From contig JALVXB010000002.1 in the NCBI GenBank assembly GCA_027023025.1, forward strand, positions 1 to 64,000: 64,000 nt of DNA, read 5' to 3'. Made by a program: the position numbers and the translations under genes. This DNA comes from Caldisericaceae bacterium. Lineage in GTDB: Bacteria > Caldisericota > Caldisericia > Caldisericales > Caldisericaceae. Below the pieces are notes generated by a model. That model had not been told where the DNA came from. It saw only the letters and a list, made by a program, of their open reading frames with translations, and made no database searches. Every line of letters starts with the position of its first letter. Position 1 is the stretch's first letter. This document shows, piece after piece, positions 34,856 through 41,400 of this stretch.

Positions 34856-35462
34856 TATGTACCTCCTCTTTTAGGTGGACTTCTTTAAATAATATTTTTG
34901 AGAAGTATTTTAAGCCTTGCTCCTTTCTAATGTGTTTTATTCTTGAAAATCCGCTTTGGCTAATCACTATTGGATGCATTCGTTCGTTGGACACGAGGGG
35001 AATCGCAAAATCAATGTGTTTAAGCAGGACGACTTTTAAAAATCTGTCTAATAAGTTTGTGTTAAGCTGATTTTTGCTTACTGGCGTAATGATTGCAAAT
35101 TTTGAGAAAGGGCTTATGCAAAATAATCCTTGTTTGACTGAGGTGATTATTGGAGAATTTCTTTTATTGTTTATCGTAAACTTTACATTTTGTAAGTGTA
35201 TAATATCCTGTAAGTCTTGCTTTTCATTTCCTACGATGATGACTTCTCTAATTGCCGGAATATTTCTATACGAATGCATAAGTTTGACTGCTTGATGCAG
35301 AGATTTTTCCTGTGCTGAAAGGAGTATTAGAGAGAAGTATGGATAATCACCAGGATTTACATACGGTTTAAAGGTATGTTTATCTTCGTAAGAAAAATCG
35401 ATACCTTCTGAAGAAAACCGCACTTTCAATTTGTTTAGTAAAATTACTTCTCTTCCAGCCAT
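34848..35462 (-). CDS. degenerate MobA/MocA-like nucleotidyltransferase-fold protein
   Basis: 204 aa. The overall order resembles MobA-like molybdopterin nucleotidyltransferases: a first strand FSLILLSAQEKS where the family has L(A)AGxSxRMG, then REVIIVGN, NSPIITSVKQGL (family: G.S.S...GL), FAIITPVSKN (family: DQP) and AIPLVSNERMHPIVIS (family: P.....GHPV). The glycine-rich loop, Arg and the metal-binding Asp are gone, so nucleotidyl transfer is unlikely. It could be a sensor or scaffold. It overlaps the Phd-like gene by 19 bases and the binding-protein gene by eight, exactly where a toxin gene would be expected after an antitoxin. Confidence 0.5.
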   Translation of the reverse strand: MAGREVILLNKLKVRFSSEGIDFSYEDKHTFKPYVNPGDYPYFSLILLSAQEKSLHQAVKLMHSYRNIPAIREVIIVGNEKQDLQDIIHLQNVKFTINNKRNSPIITSVKQGLFCISPFSKFAIITPVSKNQLNTNLLDRFLKVVLLKHIDFAIPLVSNERMHPIVISQSGFSRIKHIRKEQGLKYFSKILFKEVHLKEEVHNV

Positions 35463-35656
35463 TTTTCTAAGTCTTTTTTCATCTCAGGAATTGTGTAAAA
35501 TTTTATTGTTTCCATTACTCTTTCGTATTCTTCTACTCCTAAAAGAACGGCAATTGGCTTTCCGTTTTTTGTAATAAGAAAAGGTGTTTCGTTACACTTG
35601 TCCAGTAATTGTAGAAGCGTTTTTTTGGCCTCAGTAGCGTTTATTGCTTTCAGCAT
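35444..35656 (-). CDS. Phd/YefM-family antitoxin-like protein
   Basis: 70 aa from the ATG at 35656, which has GGAGG at the right distance; a longer frame starts 27 bases earlier without one. INATEAKKTLLQLLDKC, ITKNGKPIAVL and EEYERVMETI are the Phd/YefM pattern, with a DNA-binding N-terminal domain and a flexible, charged C-terminus. No RelE, Doc or PIN toxin is nearby. The family autorepresses its own operon, so it may be the regulator of the metal-transport operon that follows. Confidence 0.85.
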   Translation of the reverse strand: MLKAINATEAKKTLLQLLDKCNETPFLITKNGKPIAVLLGVEEYERVMETIKFYTIPEMKKDLEKWLEEK

Positions 35657-35674
35657 TTTTACCTCCTGCATTTG

Positions 35675-35684
35675 TATGGTCATA
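35675..35684. promoter_or_regulatory. possible operator palindrome at the Phd-like promoter
   Basis: TATGGTCATA has TATG/CATA half-sites around a two-base centre. It lies just downstream of the -10 box and covers the expected transcription start. Phd-type proteins bind short palindromes at such positions. Confidence 0.3.
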
Positions 35685-35712
35685 ATTATAACAATAAAAT
35701 TGTTTCAGTCAA
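35685..35712 (-). promoter_or_regulatory. promoter of the six-gene metal operon
   Basis: On the minus strand TTGACT (35707-35712), 16-base spacer and TATAAT (35685-35690), about 30 bases before the Phd-like ATG. One of the best promoters in the window. Confidence 0.75.
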
Positions 35713-35752
35713 CTTGTTTTTCATTTTCTTTTCCGTGATTATACTTATGCAT

Positions 35753-36691
35753 ATGGATAAATTATATTTAGGTGTGGACTTTGGTGGAACGAAAGTTAAT
35801 TTTACCGTAATGAAAGGCAAAGAATTTATTAATCTTGCAAAAATTCGTACGGGCTCTATTAGTTCTGTTTACGATATTGTTGATAGAGTAAGCGTAGGCA
35901 TGGAAAAGATTGGGATAGATAAAATTCGTGCAATTGGAATTGGTATTGCTGGAATGGTAGATCAAATAAAGGGTGTTGGTGTGTATCTAACGAATTTAGG
36001 GAAACTTACGAATGTGAATCTTACTGACATTCTTTTCGAAAAATTTGGTGTGCCCGTATTTATAGACAATGATGTGGATGCTGCGCTTATTGCAGAAAAA
36101 GAGTTAGGAGCATTAAGGGGTATAAGGAATGCCGTATTTATTTCTGTTGGTACTGGCGTTGGGGGAGGAATTCTCATAGGAGGGAAAATATATATAGGTA
36201 AGAATGGATTTGCTGGAGAGTTTGGCCACATTACGGTAAGAGATAATGGTTTGAAGTGTAATTGCGGTAAAAGGGGATGTCTTGAAACTGAGTCTTCTGG
36301 AACTGGAATAGAAAGATATGTGAGAAATAGAATAAAAAAAAGGTGGAAGACCAGAATAGACAAAATTGAAGCTAAAAGAATTGCTGCTTTTGCTAAGTCG
36401 GGTGATGTGCTTGCAATTGAGGCTTACCAGAATGCCGTGCATTATCTTGCTTTAACTACTGGTAATTTAATAAATATATTTAATCCAGAAAAAGTTATAT
36501 TTGGAGGAGGAGTTGTGGAATCTGGGTTAATCGTTGAATCTGTGAAAGATCTCGTGAGTAAGTATGCATTACCTGCTTTTTTGAAAGAGGTTAAGATAGA
36601 GAAAAGTGCTTTAAAAGGAAATACTGGGGCAATAGGTGCTGCTTTGCTTGCCCGGGATCGATCCAGTGGAAAAAATATTTATATTTATTGA
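35753..36691 (+). CDS. ROK-family sugar kinase (glucokinase-like)
   Basis: 312 aa from the ATG at 35753 (MDKLYLGVDFGGTK). ATP-binding DFGGTK at the N-terminus, catalytic DNDVDA, GFAGEFGHI and the ROK zinc site CNCGKRGCLE. Phosphorylates glucose or another hexose, or N-acetyl sugars. No N-terminal helix-turn-helix, so it is a kinase and not a repressor. No ribosome site precedes the ATG; TATACT at 35740-35745 is seven bases away, suggesting leaderless translation. Confidence 0.88.
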   Translation: MDKLYLGVDFGGTKVNFTVMKGKEFINLAKIRTGSISSVYDIVDRVSVGMEKIGIDKIRAIGIGIAGMVDQIKGVGVYLTNLGKLTNVNLTDILFEKFGVPVFIDNDVDAALIAEKELGALRGIRNAVFISVGTGVGGGILIGGKIYIGKNGFAGEFGHITVRDNGLKCNCGKRGCLETESSGTGIERYVRNRIKKRWKTRIDKIEAKRIAAFAKSGDVLAIEAYQNAVHYLALTTGNLINIFNPEKVIFGGGVVESGLIVESVKDLVSKYALPAFLKEVKIEKSALKGNTGAIGAALLARDRSSGKNIYIY

Positions 36692-36694
36692 CTC

Positions 36695-37045
36695 CTATTC
36701 TTCCAGAAATTGAGCTTTGATTTCTCTTACGGCTCTATCTATTTTAATTTTTATTAAACCGAGATTTGCATCTTTTTCTGAAATAACGGCAATAAATCCA
36801 TTTCCTATAGTTGCAAATATTATAAAGTCCTTATCTGTTTCGATAATTACTTTTCTTGTTTTACCAGCATTTAATACTTTTGCTACGGTAGTGCTATTTC
36901 TGAAGTTACTTGCGCACATTCCTGCTACGGCATCTGGATCTATGTCGGTCGGAAGTAATGATATTACCATTAAGCCTTCGTTGCTTATTATTGCGCTTCC
37001 TTTAACTCCTGGTATTTTGTTTAATTCTCTCAAATGTTTTTCCAT
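36695..37045 (-). CDS. roadblock/LC7 domain protein
   Basis: 116 aa, a single roadblock/LC7 (MglB-like) domain: LNKIPGVKGSAIISNEG at the start, ATIGNGFIAVISEKDANLG near the end. Such proteins regulate small Ras-like GTPases; no partner GTPase is in the window. It ends three bases from the convergent ROK gene and its first 44 bases overlap the 3' end of mogA. A second member of the family lies at the right edge. Confidence 0.85.
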   Translation of the reverse strand: MEKHLRELNKIPGVKGSAIISNEGLMVISLLPTDIDPDAVAGMCASNFRNSTTVAKVLNAGKTRKVIIETDKDFIIFATIGNGFIAVISEKDANLGLIKIKIDRAVREIKAQFLEE

Positions 37046-37523
37046 CGTTTCCTAACCTCCCTTGTATTATTTCTATTCCATGCGGAATCGCTTCTTTTAT
37101 TACTTCGAGACATTCAATAGCCCCTTTAGGATTTCCTGGCAAATTTATTATTAAAGTGTTTCCTCTTATTCCAGCAGTTGCTCTGGACAGAATAGACAGA
37201 GGCGTTATGTTAAAAGTTTTCATTCTCATAGCTTCTGCAAATCCTGGCGTTTCTTTATCTATTACCTCCTTTGTTGCTTCTGGCGTTACATCTTTTTTTG
37301 AAAAACCTGTTCCTCCGCTTGTAAGAACGAGATCTACTTTCATCCTGTCAGAATAATAAATTAATTTCTCTTTTAAAAGTCTTACATCGTCAGGCACAAT
37401 GGCAGAGTCAACAAATTGCCACCCTTGTCTGCTTATAAAATTTTTTATCGTGGGAATAACTTCGTCCTTATTTATTCCCTTGCTTCGTGTATCGCTTGCA
37501 ACTATTATTGCCACAGTTATCAT
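37002..37523 (-). CDS. mogA: molybdenum cofactor biosynthesis protein MogA/MoaB
   Basis: 173 aa from the ATG at 37523 (MITVAIIVASDTRSKG). LTSGGTGFSKKDVTPEAT is the molybdopterin-binding signature, then GNTLIINLPGNPKGAIECL. Adenylylates molybdopterin before Mo insertion, supporting both Mo hydroxylases in the window. No Shine-Dalgarno; a promoter ends eight bases before the ATG. It overlaps the roadblock gene by 44 bases, an unusually long overlap. Confidence 0.92.
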   Translation of the reverse strand: MITVAIIVASDTRSKGINKDEVIPTIKNFISRQGWQFVDSAIVPDDVRLLKEKLIYYSDRMKVDLVLTSGGTGFSKKDVTPEATKEVIDKETPGFAEAMRMKTFNITPLSILSRATAGIRGNTLIINLPGNPKGAIECLEVIKEAIPHGIEIIQGRLGNDGKTFERIKQNTRS

Positions 37524-37531
37524 TATGCTTA

Positions 37532-37559
37532 ATGATATATAATTTATCGATTTAGTCAA
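37532..37559 (-). promoter_or_regulatory. promoter giving a probable leaderless mogA mRNA
   Basis: TTGACT (37554-37559), 16-base spacer, TATCAT (37532-37537) on the minus strand. The same TTGACT-16-TATCAT arrangement precedes the locus 1 Mo hydroxylase operon. Eight bases separate it from the ATG. Confidence 0.55.
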
Positions 37560-37598
37560 ATAATTTTTAATAAAAAGAATTTTGTTTTATATTTTACT

Positions 37599-38288
37599 AT
37601 GTTCGGTATTGTTATACATTTAAAGAAAGTAACCTCCACTATGGATATTGCCAAGAAAGTCTCTTATTGGCTTTCTCCTCCGTTCCTCGTAATTTCTGAT
37701 GTTCAAACAAGTGGCTATGGCCAGTATAATAGAAAGTGGCTATCCCCTGAAGGAGGGCTGTGGCTTACGGAAGTATTGGAGCTTAAAAACTACACCGCTT
37801 TGTCTCTCCTAATGTCTATATTGGTTGTGCGTGTTTTAGAAAAATATGTGTCAGAAGAAATAGTTAAAATTAAGTGGCCGAACGATGTATATCTTAATGG
37901 GAAAAAAGTGGCCGGTATATTGACTAAAGTCTCGGGCAACCTTTCTTTTGTTGGAATAGGTATAAATGTTGAAAATAGTGTAAGTGGTTCTCTTTCTAAT
38001 ACGGCAACGAGCCTTTCTTACTATACAAGAGTGGACCGTTCTCAGTTTTTGAATAAACTATTGAAAGAAGAGGACTCTTTGGTCAGTCTTTACGAACAGA
38101 TAGGTTTTAGGGCTTTTGTTAAAGAATATAATAAAAAACTGATTTTTTTAAACAAACAGGTAGTCGTTAAGTCAAAGAGCGTAATTTGTGGAGAGGCAAT
38201 TGGTGTAGATGAAAGTGGAAATTTATTGATTAATAAAGGCTTTTCTCGTGTAGAAAGAATAAGCAGCGGAACTGTGGTAAGTTTTTAA
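37599..38288 (+). CDS. birA: biotin-[acetyl-CoA-carboxylase] ligase
   Basis: 229 aa. VQTSGYGQYNRKW (biotin/ATP loop, normally GRGR.GR.W), KWPNDVYLNGKKVAGIL and a small C-terminal domain. No N-terminal helix-turn-helix, so it is a ligase without repressor function. It would biotinylate the decarboxylase carrier at 49277-49699. The loop GYGQYNRKW departs from the classical GRGRRGRxW. Upstream of the ATG there is TATATT five bases away and no ribosome site. Confidence 0.9.
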   Translation: MFGIVIHLKKVTSTMDIAKKVSYWLSPPFLVISDVQTSGYGQYNRKWLSPEGGLWLTEVLELKNYTALSLLMSILVVRVLEKYVSEEIVKIKWPNDVYLNGKKVAGILTKVSGNLSFVGIGINVENSVSGSLSNTATSLSYYTRVDRSQFLNKLLKEEDSLVSLYEQIGFRAFVKEYNKKLIFLNKQVVVKSKSVICGEAIGVDESGNLLINKGFSRVERISSGTVVSF

Positions 38289-38332
38289 TAACCTTAAGAA
38301 TTATGCTTTAATATTGACTTTCTGAAGTATTC

Positions 38333-38361
38333 TTGACAAAAGCACTCGCAAAGACTATACT
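38333..38361 (+). promoter_or_regulatory. consensus promoter of Mo-hydroxylase locus 2
   Basis: TTGACA at 38333-38338, 17-base spacer, TATACT at 38356-38361. It leaves an unusually long leader of about 150 bases before the first large gene. Confidence 0.8.
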
Positions 38362-38389
38362 AAAAAACAAAAAGGGTGGCGAAACCTGA

Positions 38390-38527
38390 ATGTCTGCAAT
38401 AGTGGGGAATTTAAAAAAGTTATTTTTAGGTGAAGTTCTAATTGTATTTAAAAGATCGTGTCCTGTAAAGATCGATAGATATTTTATCTTTAAATTTATC
38501 ATATTAGGGGGTGGAAATGGCATTTAA
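38390..38527 (+). CDS. possible 45-codon leader ORF before Mo-hydroxylase locus 2
   Basis: Open from ATG 38390 to TAA 38525-38527, overlapping the start of the Mo subunit (ATG 38517) by 11 bases. GGGTGG lies ten bases before its ATG. The product would be hydrophobic and basic, with no recognisable family. The leader also has two copies of AAAGATCG and an inverted repeat TAAAGAT/ATCTTTA. It may be a regulatory leader or chance. Confidence 0.25.
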   Translation: MSAIVGNLKKLFLGEVLIVFKRSCPVKIDRYFIFKFIILGGGNGI

Positions 38528-40913
38528 ATACATTGGCAAGAAAGCCACGAGGCCGAATGTATTAGAAAGAGTAACCGGAAAAGCTATTTTTGTTGACGAC
38601 ATTAGACTTCCACAGATGCTTTATGCAAAAATTCTCTACCCAAAGTACGCTCATGCAAAAATTCTTTCTATTGACACAAGTGAAGCTGAGAAGATGCCAG
38701 GCGTTGTTAAAGTTGTTACAGGAAAAGGAATTAAGCATCCTTACGGTGATTGTCTTCACGATAGAGTGCCGATGGCCGTAGACAAAGTTCGTTACATTGG
38801 TGAACCTGTTGCAGCAGTGATAGCAGATACGGAGCGCCATGCAAGAGCTGCCTTAAGTAAAATAAAAGTAGAATACGAACCTCTTCCAGTTTATACTGAT
38901 GCATTAGATGCAATGAAAAAGGACGCCGTTCTAATTCACGAAAATCTTGATAAGTACTTTTATGTGACTCCTCTTTACAAGCCTACTCCGGGAACGAACA
39001 TTGCTTTATCCTATGAAATTAAGAAAGGTAACATCGAAGAAGGGATCAAACAGGCTGATGTAATCGTTGAAAAAGAATTTGTTTTTCATCACATGTCTTC
39101 TGTTGCAATTGAACCCCACACTGCGATTGCTATGCACCATCCTAATGGAATGATAGAAATATGGACTGCGAATGTGGGTCCTTTTGCCGTAAGGGAACAA
39201 GTTGCCGAATTTTTTGGAAAGAATGTCAGCGATGTAAGGGTGCATGTGCCGCACATTGGTGGATGTTTTGGATATAAATCGGATCCTTCGATTGAGCCAC
39301 TTGCTGCATATATTGCAAGTTTTGTGCCTGGCCGTCCCGTAAAACTTAAACTTACGAGAACAGAAGATTTTACGAGCACATTTATCGGTAGGGGTATGAG
39401 GGCACATGTAAAAGTAGGTGCAACCAAAGACGGTAAACTTACTGCGCTTGAAGAAACACTATATCTGTCAACTGGTGCTTATGCAGATACTGGCACAAAT
39501 GTACTTATAGTTTCCGTTCAGGCATCAGGTGGTGTTTATTACTTTCCTAATGCTCATGTGAAGGGGTATTCTGTCTATACAAATACTCCTCCCGTAGGTG
39601 CATTGAGAGCCTACGGGCATCCGGAAGCACAATTTGCTATTGAGAGAATGATGGATTTGCTTGCAAGAGAGTTGAATATGTCTCCTATTGAGATTAGAAA
39701 AAAGAACTTTATTACTGAAGGTAAAACAAATGTCGTAGGTGAGAAATTCAAGGCAAGTGATGGAAACTTGTTTAAGTGTCTTGAAAATGTAGTTGAGGCT
39801 ATACCTCCAGAAGAAGGACATAAAGAAGATGACGATTATTACTATGGTGTGGGCTATGCGGGATTGATAAAGGCACCTAAAGCCGCAACTTTTGCTTCTA
39901 AAGGATGCCATATAAAATTTAATGTAGATGGAACTGTTTCTTTGAATATGTCTGGAGGAGATGTAGGGCAGGGATTGTGGACGGTTGCCCGTCAGATAGC
40001 GGCTGAAGCATTAAAAATGCCACCCGAAAAAATCCGCGTATACAGTGAAATAGACACCCAATATTCACCGTGGGAATGGCAGACAGTTGGTTCTATGTTT
40101 ACTTTTCAGGGAGGAAATGCGATTATTCGTGCTGCAAACAAAGCAATTGATATTTTAAAGAAAAATGCTTCGCTTGTACTCGGAAGAGATCCTGATATGT
40201 TGGAATATGACGGAGAATATGTGTATGATAGGTCCTATCCTGATGTAAGAGTTGCGGTTAAAGACATTTGCCGTGGCTACGTAAAACCTGACGGAACGAC
40301 CATTGGAGAAGTAGTAAATGTAACGAGTTATTTTAGACTTCCTGGTGTTCAGAATCCTGACCCGGAAACTGGAATGGGTAGAACTGGTGGAAGCTATACG
40401 ATGGGGGTGCAGGGTGTAAAGTTGCGTATAAATAAGCATACCGGTGAAATCAAAGTAGAACATGTGGCAACTTCTATTGATGTAGGTAAGGTGATTTACC
40501 CTAAGGGAGCAGAAGGACAGGTGCTTGGTGGTGTCGTCCAGGGATTGGGAGAAGCATTATTTGAGCAAATTCGTTTTAAGGAAAATGGTGCACTCGAAAA
40601 TCCGAACCTTATTAAGTATAAAATCCCTCGTCTTGAAGACATACCGGACAAGTTTACTATAAAGTTTGTTGAAACCCCCGACGCGATAGGGCCTTACGGT
40701 GCGAGAGGTCTTGGTGAGCATCCTGTGATTGGTGTTCCTCCTGCCGTTGTAAATGCTATTTATAATGCGATTGGCTACGATTTCTACGAGGTCCCTGTTA
40801 CGAGTGATATGATTAAGAAAGTCCTGGAAGAAAAAGGCATGCTTAAAGAGCAGCCCAATGAAACTACTAAGGCTTCCTTAAGTGAAACTGTAGATAGAGA
40901 TAAGGAGGGATAG
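38517..40913 (+). CDS. molybdopterin-binding subunit of a second Mo hydroxylase (locus 2)
   Basis: 798 aa from the ATG at 38517, after AGGGGGTGG; a GTG six bases earlier overlaps that site. Same family as the locus 1 subunit but clearly divergent. N-terminal TGKAIFVDDIRL, then GGCFGYKSDP, LRAYGHPEAQ (for the usual FRG(F/Y)G), GGDVGQGLW and, near the end, GARGLGEHPV with the expected catalytic Glu. Hydroxylates an N-heterocycle or aldehyde. Only a 2Fe-2S gene follows; no FAD subunit is encoded in this locus. Confidence 0.92.
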   Translation: MAFKYIGKKATRPNVLERVTGKAIFVDDIRLPQMLYAKILYPKYAHAKILSIDTSEAEKMPGVVKVVTGKGIKHPYGDCLHDRVPMAVDKVRYIGEPVAAVIADTERHARAALSKIKVEYEPLPVYTDALDAMKKDAVLIHENLDKYFYVTPLYKPTPGTNIALSYEIKKGNIEEGIKQADVIVEKEFVFHHMSSVAIEPHTAIAMHHPNGMIEIWTANVGPFAVREQVAEFFGKNVSDVRVHVPHIGGCFGYKSDPSIEPLAAYIASFVPGRPVKLKLTRTEDFTSTFIGRGMRAHVKVGATKDGKLTALEETLYLSTGAYADTGTNVLIVSVQASGGVYYFPNAHVKGYSVYTNTPPVGALRAYGHPEAQFAIERMMDLLARELNMSPIEIRKKNFITEGKTNVVGEKFKASDGNLFKCLENVVEAIPPEEGHKEDDDYYYGVGYAGLIKAPKAATFASKGCHIKFNVDGTVSLNMSGGDVGQGLWTVARQIAAEALKMPPEKIRVYSEIDTQYSPWEWQTVGSMFTFQGGNAIIRAANKAIDILKKNASLVLGRDPDMLEYDGEYVYDRSYPDVRVAVKDICRGYVKPDGTTIGEVVNVTSYFRLPGVQNPDPETGMGRTGGSYTMGVQGVKLRINKHTGEIKVEHVATSIDVGKVIYPKGAEGQVLGGVVQGLGEALFEQIRFKENGALENPNLIKYKIPRLEDIPDKFTIKFVETPDAIGPYGARGLGEHPVIGVPPAVVNAIYNAIGYDFYEVPVTSDMIKKVLEEKGMLKEQPNETTKASLSETVDRDKEG

Positions 40914-40915
40914 TT

Positions 40916-41398
40916 ATGCAAGCGGTTAATGTTACTTTGAATGGGGAAAAGAAGACTGTGTATATAGAAGGAGGAGAAACCCTTCTTGATGTACTGAGGG
41001 AAAACTTAGAACTTACAGGTACAAAATATGGTTGCGGCCAGGGTGCTTGTGGTGCTTGCACGGTTGTGGTAAACGGCGAAGCAGTTAAGAGTTGCATGGT
41101 TTTATTCAGAAGATTGGAGGGTGCTGAGATCCTTACGATTGAGGGTATATCTGATGGTGTCCACTTGCATCCTATACAGAAAGCCTTTGTTGACGCTGAT
41201 GCAGTTCACTGTGGTTTTTGCACACCAGGAATTATAATGGAATTGTATGCACTTTTTACAAAAAACCCTGATGTTAGTGAAGAGGAAATTAAAAAAGCAT
41301 TAAATAAGCATTTGTGTAGATGTACAGGCTACCTTCCATTGATTGAGGCTGCTAAACTGGCTCAAAAATATTATAAAGAATCCCTGAAGGAGGTGTAA
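40916..41398 (+). CDS. 2Fe-2S subunit of Mo hydroxylase (locus 2)
   Basis: 160 aa. GCGQGACGACTV plus a downstream Cys (KSCMV) for the ferredoxin-type cluster, and CGFCTPG and CRCTGY for the second. All ligands present. It lies two bases after the Mo subunit and two before the amidohydrolase. Without a FAD subunit it must hand electrons to another partner, such as a ferredoxin or the locus 1 FAD subunit. Confidence 0.93.
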   Translation: MQAVNVTLNGEKKTVYIEGGETLLDVLRENLELTGTKYGCGQGACGACTVVVNGEAVKSCMVLFRRLEGAEILTIEGISDGVHLHPIQKAFVDADAVHCGFCTPGIIMELYALFTKNPDVSEEEIKKALNKHLCRCTGYLPLIEAAKLAQKYYKESLKEV

Positions 41399-41400
41399 AC

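Noticed and set aside
34848-35462. MobA-like gene considered as the toxin partner of the Phd-like antitoxin
   Set aside because: At 204 aa it shows no RelE, YoeB, Doc or PIN pattern, and its segments follow the nucleotidyltransferase fold.
38517-41398. Locus 2 Mo hydroxylase considered as an aerobic CO dehydrogenase
   Set aside because: No FAD subunit or cox accessory genes, and I see no CoxL active-site Cys loop; neighbours point to heterocycle metabolism.
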